In this document: positions 55,626 to 64,000 of the stretch, piece after piece
Layout of the letters: the number at the start of each line of letters is the position of its first letter
Position numbering within the stretch: the stretch's first letter is position 1
Program-made: the position numbers and the translations under genes
Source of the DNA: Mucilaginibacter dorajii
GTDB lineage: Bacteria; Bacteroidota; Bacteroidia; Sphingobacteriales; Sphingobacteriaceae
Length of the DNA stretch: 64,000 bases
NCBI RefSeq assembly: GCF_024808255.1
Contig: NZ_JANTYS010000001.1
Coordinates: 186,001-250,000 of the forward strand
Direction of reading: 5' to 3'
The notes under the pieces: model-generated
The model's input: the letters and a program-made list of their open reading frames with translations, nothing else
The model's database searches: none
Told to the model about the DNA's origin: nothing

Positions 55626-57017
55626 TCAGCGCTGTACCTTTTGAAGCGTTGCCAGTATACCTTCCGCGTTCTTATTTGCAGGATCAATCTCCAGCGCCTT
55701 TGCATAGTTTTCTGTAGCATGGGGCCTGTCGCCTTTTTTGAAATAACATTCGCCGATCAGTTCATAGCCATACGAAATATCCGAAGGTTTGCCATTTAAA
55801 GCAACAGCTACCGAGAATACTTTAACCGCATCATCCAGTTTATTCCGCCGCTCCAAATATTTACCGGTGCTGATCAGGTCGGGGATCTCGGATGAAAAAT
55901 CATATTTGTCCTGGTGGTTAGCTTTCAGATCCCGGTAAAAAGCAAGCCCCTGGTTAGGATCGGCCAATACCTTAGCCCTCATTTCCAGGTAAAGAGATTT
56001 TTTTGGCACCATAACGGGTTCGCCTTTCAGGGCAGCTAAAATGGCCGATTTAATTCCATGCACTTTCATTTGCTGGTTGTTGGTCATCATCATAATGGTC
56101 ACCTGGTCTTTTAAATTACTGTAAAAAAGGGCTTCGTAATTGTTATTGGACCCCTGGTGCTGATGCCATATTAATTCACCGTTTTCAAATCCAGACGTTC
56201 CCAGGCTGCTTTCGCCACCCGGAAAGTTAGCCGCCAGTTCGTTCACCGATGCTTTGGAGATCACTTTATAACTGTCCAGGCATGCTGTCCATTTGTACAG
56301 GTCGGTTATTGGTAAGCGCACCCAACCAGTCATGCCCGGGGGGTAAGGGGTGTCCTTGTATTCGCTGTCAAAGGCTTTCGCTGCATCTTCCGCAGTTAAA
56401 GGATAATCAATTGCTGATGAAGTCATGCCGCAGGGGATCAGGATATGCGCTTTAATAAAATCTGCATAAGGCATCCCGCTTACTTTTTCAATGATCCGCA
56501 TCTGGAGGTATACATTGTAGTGGTTATAGATATAGGCAGAGCCCGGTTCAAAACTCAGCGCTTTTAACCACATCAGTTTAGCCAGGATCACGCTGTCAAC
56601 TTCCGGTGAGCTGCCTTCAATGGGAGGGATACCGCTCGTGTAATTGATCAGGTTCCTGATCTTCACTTTGGCCGACCAGGCGGGTAGCCCCTGTAAAAAT
56701 TTATTGATCGGGTCATCCAGGCTGAGCAGGCCGCGTTCCTTTAAGATCATGATCGCGGTACCGTTGAACTCTTTACTTATTGAACCGATATCAAAACGAA
56801 GACCGGGTGTCAGCATTTTTGTCCTGCTGCCATCCGCATAGCCCCAGGATTGCTGGTAAATAACCTTGCCCTTTTGGGCCACCAGGATATTGCCATTGAA
56901 TATACCCCGCTCATTGGCAGTTCGCATAATGGAGTCGATTTGTTTATAAGTGCCCGACTGGGCCCGGGATAGCTGAACAGCAACACAAAAATTGAATAAG
57001 AGGAAAAGGTAGCGCAT
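55626..57017 (-). CDS. Serine hydrolase (beta-lactamase class C fold) with TPR tail
   Basis: This secreted protein is about 463 aa. ATG 57017 is preferred over 57104 because it begins the signal peptide MRYLFLLFNFCVAVQL and the longer form overlaps the stop of the upstream gene. The catalytic fold has SISK (SxxK, Ser about 79), a YNHYN motif (YxN-like, in AYIYNHYNVY), and a later HxG-type region seen as WHQHQGSNN. The last ~100 residues form two or three TPR repeats (LERRNKLDDAVKVFSVAVAL, YFKKGDRPHATENYAKALEIDP). It is probably an esterase or peptidase on periplasmic substrates rather than an antibiotic-resistance enzyme. It likely follows the M3 peptidase in one transcript. Confidence 0.88.
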   Translation of the reverse strand: MRYLFLLFNFCVAVQLSRAQSGTYKQIDSIMRTANERGIFNGNILVAQKGKVIYQQSWGYADGSRTKMLTPGLRFDIGSISKEFNGTAIMILKERGLLSLDDPINKFLQGLPAWSAKVKIRNLINYTSGIPPIEGSSPEVDSVILAKLMWLKALSFEPGSAYIYNHYNVYLQMRIIEKVSGMPYADFIKAHILIPCGMTSSAIDYPLTAEDAAKAFDSEYKDTPYPPGMTGWVRLPITDLYKWTACLDSYKVISKASVNELAANFPGGESSLGTSGFENGELIWHQHQGSNNNYEALFYSNLKDQVTIMMMTNNQQMKVHGIKSAILAALKGEPVMVPKKSLYLEMRAKVLADPNQGLAFYRDLKANHQDKYDFSSEIPDLISTGKYLERRNKLDDAVKVFSVAVALNGKPSDISYGYELIGECYFKKGDRPHATENYAKALEIDPANKNAEGILATLQKVQR

Positions 57018-57103
57018 GACAGTTTTTTTTACAAGACACCCAAAAGACGGTTTGGTTACTCTTATTTCGAATTTTGATCGGACCATACCATAGACCTTTA
57101 GCA

Positions 57104-58933
57104 CTAGAACGATTGGTAAAGTGTTTGAAGAAGAGCAGTTTTACTTTTCATAAGCCCGAGGGCGCCCTTCAGTAAAGCCTCGTGATCCAGCCCAAAGCCC
57201 ATGATTTTTTTCAGCAAGTCTGTAGCCGGGGCATCAAAGCCATTTTTAAGCAAGGCTGTATATTTTAGGGCAAAGCCCTGTTGATCCTGATGCACCATCG
57301 TATATAATTTACAGGATACCAATATCGCATACAGGTAATTGACGTTATAAATGGGATCATCATAAAGCAGGCGTTTATTGGTCCATTCGCTGCGCCTTTC
57401 GGGCTCGCCTGCAAAATAAATGTCATATGGATTCATGATACTGGCATAGAGGTTGTCTATATCTTCCCGGTTATGAATGTTTCCGTCAGCAACCCCATCA
57501 TAAAGCCCCTGTTCAAAAGTGCCTTCTTCGACCGATGTGAATAATTCCAGCGAAAGCTTATCCAGGAACATTTTGGTATAATAAGCTTTGTTTATGGGCG
57601 TTTTTGCACGCTTTTCCAGCTCATCCATCAGCAACAATTCATTGAATATGGCATAGGCCTCGAATAAAAAGCCTGGCCCCTTGCTATAGGAAGGTACAGC
57701 CAGGTGATCACCCATGAGCTGTTCATGAACGGCGTGGCCACCTTCGTGGGCGAGGCGCGAAACCTCCCTTTCGCTGCCGCTGAAGCTTTTCATATAAAGG
57801 CTTTCCGGCACGCCGGGGAAACCGACCGAAGTAAACTCGGTCACCCGGTCAGGGCCTCCGGCAATATCCAGTTTGCCATTAGCCGGGTCAAGTAAATGGG
57901 CAAAAGCCTGTGCATACTCGCTGCCCAACGGAGCCAGCGCCGCTAAAATCAAGGTTTTAGCCTGTTCGTAGGACATGGGCTGTGTGACCAAGCCGGTGGG
58001 CAAGAAGGTATCCCAGCTATGCACCTGCCCGAGCCCGGTTACCCGTTTTACCTGGCCGCTTTGCAGCCGCTGGTAATCCTGTAGTACGCCGGCATGTTCG
58101 GTGATCTCGACAAGCAATTGTTTAACGCTGGCCTCCGGCAGCTGCAAACTCCGCTGGTATGCCCTTTCGGTAGCGCTTTTAAATCCTCTTAATTTTGCCT
58201 GTGCTGTTTTTTGCAGGGCGATATCGATCAGCGTAGCCGCAAATAACTCGCCGTGATCATCGTAGGCTTTATAATAAGCAGCCATGCCCGTTCTCCGCGA
58301 TACGCTATCCGGGCTTTTTAAAATGGCTGACCGGTTGCCTGCCTTGATCTGGTCCATCAGGTCATCGTAACGGTCGGTCAGATGGCCGGTCATGGCATCA
58401 GAAAGCCGGTTGATGACCGCTTCTTCCTGATCCGTCAGGTTATGTGTTGCTTCCCGGGCGGACTGTTCGAGGAGGTACCGGTATTTTGTTTCGGTACCCG
58501 TAACTTTAACAATATTAGGCCTCAGCAACATGCGGCTCACCATTCCCTGTAAGGAACCGATGGAATCACCCAGTTGGCTATAAACCTGTTTGGATAGCGT
58601 GTCTTTGTTATTGACATAACACTTGAGTGTAAAATATTGATAATGCCTTTCTATGGATACCAGCAGCTTTTCATATGCATCCAGATGCGACCGGAGGTTA
58701 CCCGGTGCCCAGGCCGAATCACGTTTAAAACGGGATACACTGTCTATCACTATGATTCGTGAGGCTTTTTCATCGACACCGCTTTTAAAATACCGGCTGA
58801 ATTGCACATGAAACTCCACTGCTTTACCATTGAACGGATCAAACTGCTGGGCGAAGGCATGAAAGGAGAGGCATAACAGGCTTAATATGAACGTTGCGCT
58901 ATATTTTCTGTTAACAATTTTGAAAACCCGCAT
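57104..58933 (-). CDS. M3-family oligoendopeptidase (PepF-like)
   Basis: This 609-aa zinc peptidase has a signal peptide (FILSLLCLSFHAFAQ). The metal-binding motif is HEGGHAVHE (His396, Glu397, His400). The third ligand Glu is expected in EAYAIFNELLLMDEL about 30 residues later. The long helical N-terminal part and the motif YDDPIYNVNYLYAIL near the C-terminus fit the M3B/oligoendopeptidase F group. A signal peptide is unusual for PepF, which is cytosolic in Firmicutes, but is common in Bacteroidota homologues. It cleaves short peptides. The serine hydrolase starts about 87 bp downstream. Confidence 0.9.
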   Translation of the reverse strand: MRVFKIVNRKYSATFILSLLCLSFHAFAQQFDPFNGKAVEFHVQFSRYFKSGVDEKASRIIVIDSVSRFKRDSAWAPGNLRSHLDAYEKLLVSIERHYQYFTLKCYVNNKDTLSKQVYSQLGDSIGSLQGMVSRMLLRPNIVKVTGTETKYRYLLEQSAREATHNLTDQEEAVINRLSDAMTGHLTDRYDDLMDQIKAGNRSAILKSPDSVSRRTGMAAYYKAYDDHGELFAATLIDIALQKTAQAKLRGFKSATERAYQRSLQLPEASVKQLLVEITEHAGVLQDYQRLQSGQVKRVTGLGQVHSWDTFLPTGLVTQPMSYEQAKTLILAALAPLGSEYAQAFAHLLDPANGKLDIAGGPDRVTEFTSVGFPGVPESLYMKSFSGSEREVSRLAHEGGHAVHEQLMGDHLAVPSYSKGPGFLFEAYAIFNELLLMDELEKRAKTPINKAYYTKMFLDKLSLELFTSVEEGTFEQGLYDGVADGNIHNREDIDNLYASIMNPYDIYFAGEPERRSEWTNKRLLYDDPIYNVNYLYAILVSCKLYTMVHQDQQGFALKYTALLKNGFDAPATDLLKKIMGFGLDHEALLKGALGLMKSKTALLQTLYQSF

Positions 58934-59004
58934 ATGATCTTTTTTCCAAAATTAGTTTATGGATCAATGATAAAATTGAATGAAATTAACCCAGTCCATA
59001 AATA

Positions 59005-59805
59005 TTATAGCTTCCGGAATGCTTTTGGTAAACAGCCGGTAATGGATTTAAAGGTACGGGTAAAGTGCGCCTGGTCGGCAAAACCGCATTTATAAGCAAT
59101 GGCTGTTAAGGGTAATGGTGTGCTTTTGATCAGCCCCAGGGCCTTATCCACCTTAATCTGGTTCAGGTAAATACCCAGGGTCGATGAAAAATACAACGGG
59201 AAGTAACGCGATATGGTTACCGGGTGAACGCCCAGCCTTACCGACAGATCGTCCAGATGGAAAGGCTTGTCCCACTCATCATGCAGCAGTTCCTTTAACC
59301 TTGTCGCCCATTCCGGGGCGGCTTTTCCGGCTTTTACAGCCGAAGTCGATACGGGGCTAAACAAGGTATACAGCAATAATTCTGCGGATGCATCAGTATG
59401 TATCGGATTATCATCCAGCTCACGATAAAGCTTTAACAAGGTAAATTTAGTAGTGATGGTGTTCGGTACGATATGAGCCAATTGTTCCTCGGTCACGGCC
59501 ATTCGGCGGATAAAGCTTTCATTAAAATCAACATTGATCTTACGGGTACCGGCCGCATAGTTGCTACAGCGGTGCAGCTCGCCTGCGGGTATAAATTTAA
59601 GATCACCCGGTACCCTTTTATGTTTCTTACCCAGCAGGTCTTCGCCGTGCGTGCCGCTTAGCAGGAAGCTGATACCGGAGTTTTCGTGTGCGTGCCATGC
59701 TTCAAAAGCAGTGTTACCGGCGTAGCTGGTGAGGGCAATGTTGCAACCATTCAGCAGCCTGCTTTGCCTGTTATCCCCCAAAAAAGTACTTATCTGTTTC
59801 ATCAT
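59005..59805 (-). CDS. AraC-family transcriptional regulator
   Basis: This is a 266-aa regulator. The N-terminal half is a cupin-like sensor (FEAWHAHENSGISFLLSGTHGED and LKFIPAGELHRCSNY). The C-terminal half has two helix-turn-helix motifs (FHLDDLSVRLGVHPVTISRYF and PLTAIAYKCGFADQAHFTRTFKSITG, ending PKAFRKL). It is transcribed just ahead of the M3/serine hydrolase genes (72-bp gap to the M3 start) and may control them; its ligand is unknown. Confidence 0.9.
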   Translation of the reverse strand: MMKQISTFLGDNRQSRLLNGCNIALTSYAGNTAFEAWHAHENSGISFLLSGTHGEDLLGKKHKRVPGDLKFIPAGELHRCSNYAAGTRKINVDFNESFIRRMAVTEEQLAHIVPNTITTKFTLLKLYRELDDNPIHTDASAELLLYTLFSPVSTSAVKAGKAAPEWATRLKELLHDEWDKPFHLDDLSVRLGVHPVTISRYFPLYFSSTLGIYLNQIKVDKALGLIKSTPLPLTAIAYKCGFADQAHFTRTFKSITGCLPKAFRKL

Positions 59806-59968
59806 CTGCCTTTGTTAAATAAGCGCACTCTTTAAAAGACCTAATTTATTAAATAGTGTTACAGCAAATAAAGAACTTAATTAAGTTAAACTCAATTTCA
59901 ATTACTTGTGATTTTCAAGGCAATTACTGTCTAAATAGTCGCCTAAATTAAAAAAGGTGGTACTAATG

Positions 59969-60066
59969 TGGAAAAACTATTTTGGTTGATCCCTCATCGC
60001 CAATTTCGTCTGCATTCCTAACTACTTGGTTACAATAATAGAGAGTGTTCAAAGTTAAATCGGCCC
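59969..60066 (+). repeat. MITE-like element copy D (right end lost)
   Basis: The left 65 bp match copy B closely: TGGAAAAAC, then the GATCCCTC/TCGCCAATTTCGTC core and the CCTAACTACTTGGTTAC block. Similarity continues to AAAGTTAAATCGGCC and then stops, so the right inverted repeat is missing. Confidence 0.6.
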
Positions 60067-60239
60067 ACTACAACAAGTTTAAATCACTAACGAGTTGATT
60101 GTTAATGATTTACTTGTTTTTTAGCTAAGATGTTTTTCTGTCAAGCTTTTCCAGAATTAAAGTAATGTCCTGTTAATAAGCCACTTGAATTGTTTTTCAA
60201 GTGTTCTAATCCCTTTTGGGGATTTGGTTCGAATACTCT
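60067..60239. other. AT-rich spacer
   Basis: Nothing supported. GATTTGGTTCGAATACTC near 60222 recalls the TTGGTTCGAAT core of the 90-bp repeats but is too short to assign. Confidence 0.3.
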
Positions 60240-60394
60240 TTAAATTTCCGAGTCTAAATCTTTATCATTTTCATCGTCATCCATTATTATTTCTACTATA
60301 AGTTGGGCGATTAGATCTATTAAGTCAGTTTCGTTGTTATCATGCTTCGATTCTCCTTTTTTTACAATTCTTTTGGCTGGTCTTTTTTTGACAT
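60240..60394 (-). pseudogene. Small acidic protein gene with a frameshift in a poly-A run
   Basis: ATG 60392-60394 starts MSKK, then a run of seven A shifts the frame. With one extra A the frame would continue RPAKRIVKKGESKHDN, then DLIDLIAQLIVEIIMDD and an acidic end, about 51 codons in all. The helical DLIxLIAxLIV pattern looks like a real small protein. Whether the shift is real or a sequencing error cannot be judged here. Confidence 0.35.
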
Positions 60395-60507
60395 TTTAAA
60401 TAATATTAGTTAAAGGCTAATATAGCTAAGCCAAAGAAATAATTCTATTTTATACAAACTGATTATAAGTGTATTAATTAACCCTGTATTGAAAATACCC
60501 CACTATA

Positions 60508-60542
60508 CAAAAAAGGCGTTCCGTATCTCACCCCGGAACGCC
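60508..60542 (-). terminator. Intrinsic terminator after the GH65 gene
   Basis: GGCGTTCCG and CGGAACGCC form a perfect 9-bp stem, with a T-run on the minus strand. It lies 100 bp downstream of the GH65 stop codon. Confidence 0.85.
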
Positions 60543-60642
60543 ATCAACTAAATCCAGATCAACCTCATTATTGATCTTTTGCTTACCATCTTTCTCAAGG
60601 ATGGGAGATCTTAAATCCACCTAAACTCACTGTTCAGACTGT

Positions 60643-62682
60643 TTATTTTACTAAATAAGTTTTCTTATCAATTCCTATTCCAGTCAGCTTTAAGGACTTC
60701 CACAGGTCAGGCAATTTCGATTTTACCTGGATAATTCCGTTGGGAGTAATCTCCAGTCCTCCAAAACCGTTGAGCATTGCCTGTATCAATCCACCCGCTC
60801 CCGTAGCAAAGTATGGGTTGGTTGCTCCCGCTGATTCAGCGAGCACCCCAAACGGCGGCAAAGCGTTGGGTTTGTATCCATTTTTAAAAGCGAGGAACGC
60901 TTTCTCCCCATCGCCAAGTCTTGAATACAATATGGAAAAGATTGCATGCGTCATAGCCGGGCCATTACCCACTTTGGATTCATAATATTCAAGGTCTTTT
61001 CTGATACCAGCAGGGTCGGTGATCTCATGGAGCGGATAAGCAAGCAGGTTAACGTCTGCCTGCTTAATATTTTCACCTTTGTAGGTATCGAATTCCTTAG
61101 TTACTCCATCAGGGAATTTTGATAGCGGGATGTTTAACGCGACTGCTTCCCAGTCGGGATCATAGTTTATACCTAATATTTTTGCAGCAGCCGCAGCGTC
61201 TCGCAGGTTGGCTTTTGCGGCAGCATTAGTAAAGGCATTATTATCTATATTTTCTGCATATTCATCAGCAGCAACAACATTTTTAATATCATAATGGCCC
61301 GGACCATTTCTTTCTACCCTGCTTGCCCAAAAATCGGCAGTTGCCGACAGTATCGGCCAGCCTTTTTCCCGCAACCATTGCTTATCCTGCGTAACGCAAT
61401 AATAATTCCAGGCGGCAATGGCAACGTCGGCAGTAATGTGGTGTTCAAACGGGCCGGTTAATGCCCAAACCGGTGTTTCTTCTACACCGCTATCGGCACT
61501 TTCCCAGGCAAACATGGCCCCTTTATAGCCATGCGCAAAGGCATTTTGTTTCGCTGCAGCCAAACGCTGATAACGGTATTCAACAAAAGATTTGGCTATC
61601 TCCGGATGCAATAGTAACAAGCCGGGATACATCCACAGATCAGCATCCCAAAATACGTGGCCATTGTAGCCAAGCCCCGACAGCCCCATTGGCGAAGGCG
61701 CATAAGCGCTGCCGGCGCGGGAAAAGGAATACAAATGATATAGCATGCTATGTACATCCTCCTGCGCCTGCGGATCTCCCTCAATTTTGATATCACTCTT
61801 CCACAAGTCGTCCCAGGCTTTTTCATGAAATTTGATCAGACGGTTCCGGCCTTCCAGTTTGGCAAAGATGGTTAAACGTTCGGCCTGGTTCAGCGGGTCG
61901 GCATCATGCGCCGACGTAATTGATGACCCGGCAACTGCATACTGATAAGTTTGTCCTGCGGCGATAGCTTTGCTGAATTTCATCTGGTGCAGATTATTGT
62001 CCCACATTTCGTGTGTCACCCGTGGTTCCTGCCCGCGTTCTTCATCAAACAAAAAAGTATTCGAGGCGCAGAGCAGCAACTTGCCGGTCGGGCTTTTTGC
62101 TGTTGAAGTAAGCAGACTAATAGGTCCAACCTCGTTATAATAGTTTTGAACATCGCGCAAAGCATCCGGTGTTTCCAGGGCACTGGTAGCATTGATCGTA
62201 ATATTTTTTTTAGCAGTGATATAAATATCCATCAAAACCGTAAAGGGCAGTTGTCTTAGCGCATAATAAGTGTATTTTACCGAAGCTTCATCTCCAAGGT
62301 CAAACGTTGCGGTAAAGCAGCCGTGCTGCATATCAAGTTCCTGCTTATAGTTGCTGACGCTCCTGGCCTCGGCACGTTTGCCATTGATGTCGAGCGACAT
62401 GTTCAATAAATTAAAACTATTCAGAAAATTGCTTACCCTTCCCCGGCCATATAAATCATAGGCACCGGCAAGTGTTACATTTTTGATCTTAAACACTTCC
62501 GGCGACGAAACCATACCAATCATTCCGTTGGCAACGGTAACCCCATAATAGTTTGACGGGTCGATGTTTGTCGCGGTTATTTTCCATGGGTCTGGCGTTT
62601 GCGCGAAGCAAATTGTATTAACTAAAGTTAAAAAAATAATATAGAGGAGCCGTTGTTTACTTGTCAGGCCTGTTGTTTTCAT
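60643..62682 (-). CDS. GH65-family glycoside hydrolase, possibly kojibiose hydrolase
   Basis: This 679-aa secreted protein has a signal peptide (LLYIIFLTLVNTICFAQ), an N-terminal beta-sandwich (about 30-290), and an (alpha/alpha)6 barrel with GH65 motifs. GHVFWDADLWMYPGLL is the substrate-binding loop, and the catalytic-acid motif is VVAADEYAENIDNNAFTN (Glu about 474). Phosphate-binding signatures of GH65 phosphorylases are not obvious, so hydrolysis is likely. A GH65 kojibiose hydrolase has been described from Mucilaginibacter mallensis, which makes an alpha-1,2-glucoside a candidate substrate; trehalose is the alternative. It follows a SusD gene, so it belongs to a third PUL. Confidence 0.87.
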   Translation of the reverse strand: MKTTGLTSKQRLLYIIFLTLVNTICFAQTPDPWKITATNIDPSNYYGVTVANGMIGMVSSPEVFKIKNVTLAGAYDLYGRGRVSNFLNSFNLLNMSLDINGKRAEARSVSNYKQELDMQHGCFTATFDLGDEASVKYTYYALRQLPFTVLMDIYITAKKNITINATSALETPDALRDVQNYYNEVGPISLLTSTAKSPTGKLLLCASNTFLFDEERGQEPRVTHEMWDNNLHQMKFSKAIAAGQTYQYAVAGSSITSAHDADPLNQAERLTIFAKLEGRNRLIKFHEKAWDDLWKSDIKIEGDPQAQEDVHSMLYHLYSFSRAGSAYAPSPMGLSGLGYNGHVFWDADLWMYPGLLLLHPEIAKSFVEYRYQRLAAAKQNAFAHGYKGAMFAWESADSGVEETPVWALTGPFEHHITADVAIAAWNYYCVTQDKQWLREKGWPILSATADFWASRVERNGPGHYDIKNVVAADEYAENIDNNAFTNAAAKANLRDAAAAAKILGINYDPDWEAVALNIPLSKFPDGVTKEFDTYKGENIKQADVNLLAYPLHEITDPAGIRKDLEYYESKVGNGPAMTHAIFSILYSRLGDGEKAFLAFKNGYKPNALPPFGVLAESAGATNPYFATGAGGLIQAMLNGFGGLEITPNGIIQVKSKLPDLWKSLKLTGIGIDKKTYLVK

Positions 62683-62809
62683 ATTTTATGATTTAGTCTT
62701 TCAAATTGGCTAGTATAAGCATACGCCAACTGCCCCGCTGTTTAAAGTGCGGTTACTATTCTGGAATTAAAATTTATGCTGAAAATCTATACCATGGATC
62801 GTTATTCAT

Positions 62810-62838
62810 AAGACTGCCGGCATTCCTCCGGCAGTCTT
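62810..62838 (-). other. Intergenic hairpin between SusD and GH65
   Basis: AAGACTGCCGG and CCGGCAGTCTT form a perfect 11-bp stem with a 7-nt loop, but no strong T-run follows. It probably reduces read-through or protects the 3' end of the SusC/SusD mRNA. Confidence 0.6.
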
Positions 62839-62862
62839 GTATAACAAACTATCCATTAGCCA

Positions 62863-64000
62863 TTATTTGGCATAACCAGGATTCTGAACCAGCTTGGTAT
62901 TGGCAAGCTCAGTAAGCGGGATAGGCAAAATTTCGTTTTTACCAGCTATGAAACCCTTAAAGGCAAGCGTCGAGGCTGCATCGCCCCACCTTACCAGGTC
63001 AAACCAACGGTGCCCTTCGGTAGCAAGTTCTAAACGGCGCTCAGCTTTAATGTTAGCCATTGTTGCTGCTACAGGAGTCAAGCCAACGCGGGCACGCACC
63101 GCATTTAACAAAGCTGCGGCCCTTGTTGCATCGCCTCCACCTTGTATTAAAGCTTCAGCTTCCATCAGGTAAGTATCGGCTAAACGGATCTCAATATAGT
63201 TGTTTGGATAGTTAAGGTCAATCACGCCTTGAGTTGCTTTATACTTATTAAGCGGCGCATACTTTAATGTAAAGTAGCCGGTATTCTGGTAACTTGGCGT
63301 GTAGCTGGTGTTTTGTACTTTGACCAGGCTGTCCATATTCAGTATAGTGTAACCATACCTTGGGTCTTTAACGCTGCCATAGTAAGGTGCAGTAAATGCA
63401 GACACCAACTGCGTAGTAACCGGGTTAAAGCCCCAGCCGCTTCCATATACAGGGCCACTATAATCTCTTGCGCCCACCATCTGAACGTAAACATCACCTT
63501 TAACAGTACTCCAGTGGTCCCAGTCATAAGCCTGGTTTGGCGTAAAATTCCACTCAAAAATAGATTCGCTGTTGAACTTATTATCCGGGTTGAATATCTG
63601 GCCATAATTTGCTTGCAAATGATAACCATAAATAGCTGTTGTGCCACCCGGTGTACCATTGACAATGGCCAGTTGAGTTGCTGCCTGGGTATATTTTTTA
63701 TCATACAAATAAACTTTGCCAAGTAACGCAATTGCAGCCCCTTGTGTAATGCGGCCCAGTTCGCTACCGCTCACTGTCGCAGGCAGGTTAGGGATTGCTG
63801 CCTGCAAATCAGCCTCAATTGAAGTGTAGACAGTTGCGGGATCAGCTTGTGGTTGCATGTAAATATCCGCAGGTGCCAGGGTTTTGGTTATTAACGGGAT
63901 ATTTTTAAATAACCTAACCAGATCGAAATAGTAGTGCGCACGCAAGAAGGTGGCTTCGGCAATGTACCTGTTTTTGGTAGCGTCGGCCAGGCCTGCAATC
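62863..64000 (-). CDS. SusD/RagB-like lipoprotein, partial at window edge
   Basis: The C-terminal part of a SusD family protein. The frame is open to the window end and includes ATFLRAHYYFDLVRLFKNIPLI (the SusD TPR motif), IRLADTYLMEAEALIQGG, and AERRLELATEGHRWFDLVRWG, ending VQNPGYAK. An internal start at 63945 is not real, as the frame continues through it. The N-terminal part with the lipid Cys and the SusC gene lie beyond the window. It would bind the substrate of the GH65 enzyme encoded next. Confidence 0.92.
   Translation of the reverse strand, partial: IAGLADATKNRYIAEATFLRAHYYFDLVRLFKNIPLITKTLAPADIYMQPQADPATVYTSIEADLQAAIPNLPATVSGSELGRITQGAAIALLGKVYLYDKKYTQAATQLAIVNGTPGGTTAIYGYHLQANYGQIFNPDNKFNSESIFEWNFTPNQAYDWDHWSTVKGDVYVQMVGARDYSGPVYGSGWGFNPVTTQLVSAFTAPYYGSVKDPRYGYTILNMDSLVKVQNTSYTPSYQNTGYFTLKYAPLNKYKATQGVIDLNYPNNYIEIRLADTYLMEAEALIQGGGDATRAAALLNAVRARVGLTPVAATMANIKAERRLELATEGHRWFDLVRWGDAASTLAFKGFIAGKNEILPIPLTELANTKLVQNPGYAK

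Noticed and set aside
1..64000. CRISPR arrays, rRNA genes, a replication origin
   Set aside because: I saw no regularly spaced direct repeats, no rRNA-like conserved blocks and no DnaA-box cluster on reading the window.

Overview
The window looks like chromosome of a Sphingobacteriaceae-type Bacteroidota, most likely Mucilaginibacter or a close relative. The reasons are paired SusC/SusD genes, a hybrid two-component regulator, FecI/FecR regulation, -7 boxes of the TAnnTTTG type, and carbohydrate enzymes of the plant-polysaccharide kind. This assignment is inference from gene content; no rRNA or complete tRNA gene was found.

Layout. 1-3.1 kb: four minus-strand genes (two NAD(P)-dependent oxidoreductases and two small membrane proteins). 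The two oxidoreductases have near-duplicate promoter/operator segments. 3.1-4.5 kb: decayed DNA with a perfect palindrome, a repeat with a terminator, and the wreck of a PepSY gene. 4.5-8.9 kb: a minus-strand iron/siderophore operon (TonB receptor, PepSY reductase-like protein, DUF4198 protein) with a Fur-like box upstream. 8.9-11.1 kb: a broken AraC gene, an integration scar and a hypothetical gene. 11.3-27.3 kb: a plus-strand polysaccharide utilisation locus (PUL) for rhamnogalacturonan I: PL26- and PL11-type lyases, a DUF6250 protein, ECF sigma factor, FecR anti-sigma, SusC, SusD, a CE12 esterase and two sulfatases. 27.3-36.1 kb: accessory DNA with two small hypotheticals, an orphan acetolactate synthase regulatory subunit behind a leader peptide and attenuator, broken sigma and kinase genes, a three-domain esterase, and an AraC/ABC-permease fusion. 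36.1-49.4 kb: a second PUL (GH29 fucosidase, hybrid two-component regulator, SusC, SusD, GH43-type enzyme, second beta-propeller hydrolase), trailed by a GH51 relic. 49.6-53.2 kb: a SIR2-domain gene with a divergent small gene and a broken DUF4238 gene, bracketed by two copies of a ~126-bp inverted-repeat element. 53.6-59.8 kb: peptidases (S41, M3), a beta-lactamase-fold serine hydrolase and an AraC regulator. 60.6-64 kb: a GH65 hydrolase and a SusD gene cut by the window edge, the end of a third PUL.

How the genes work together. In PUL 1 the sigma/anti-sigma pair is expected to sense substrate through the STN domain of its SusC. SusD and SusC import oligosaccharides, the CE12 esterase removes acetyl groups, the lyases cut the Rha-GalA backbone, and the sulfatases hint at a sulfated substrate. 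PUL 2 is expected to be switched on by its hybrid sensor and to remove fucose and galactose/arabinose decorations.

The best candidate for an undescribed system is the 3.6-kb SIR2 module: an NADase-like N-terminal domain, a ~370-residue C-terminal part I do not recognise, divergent companions, and mobile-element repeats on both sides.
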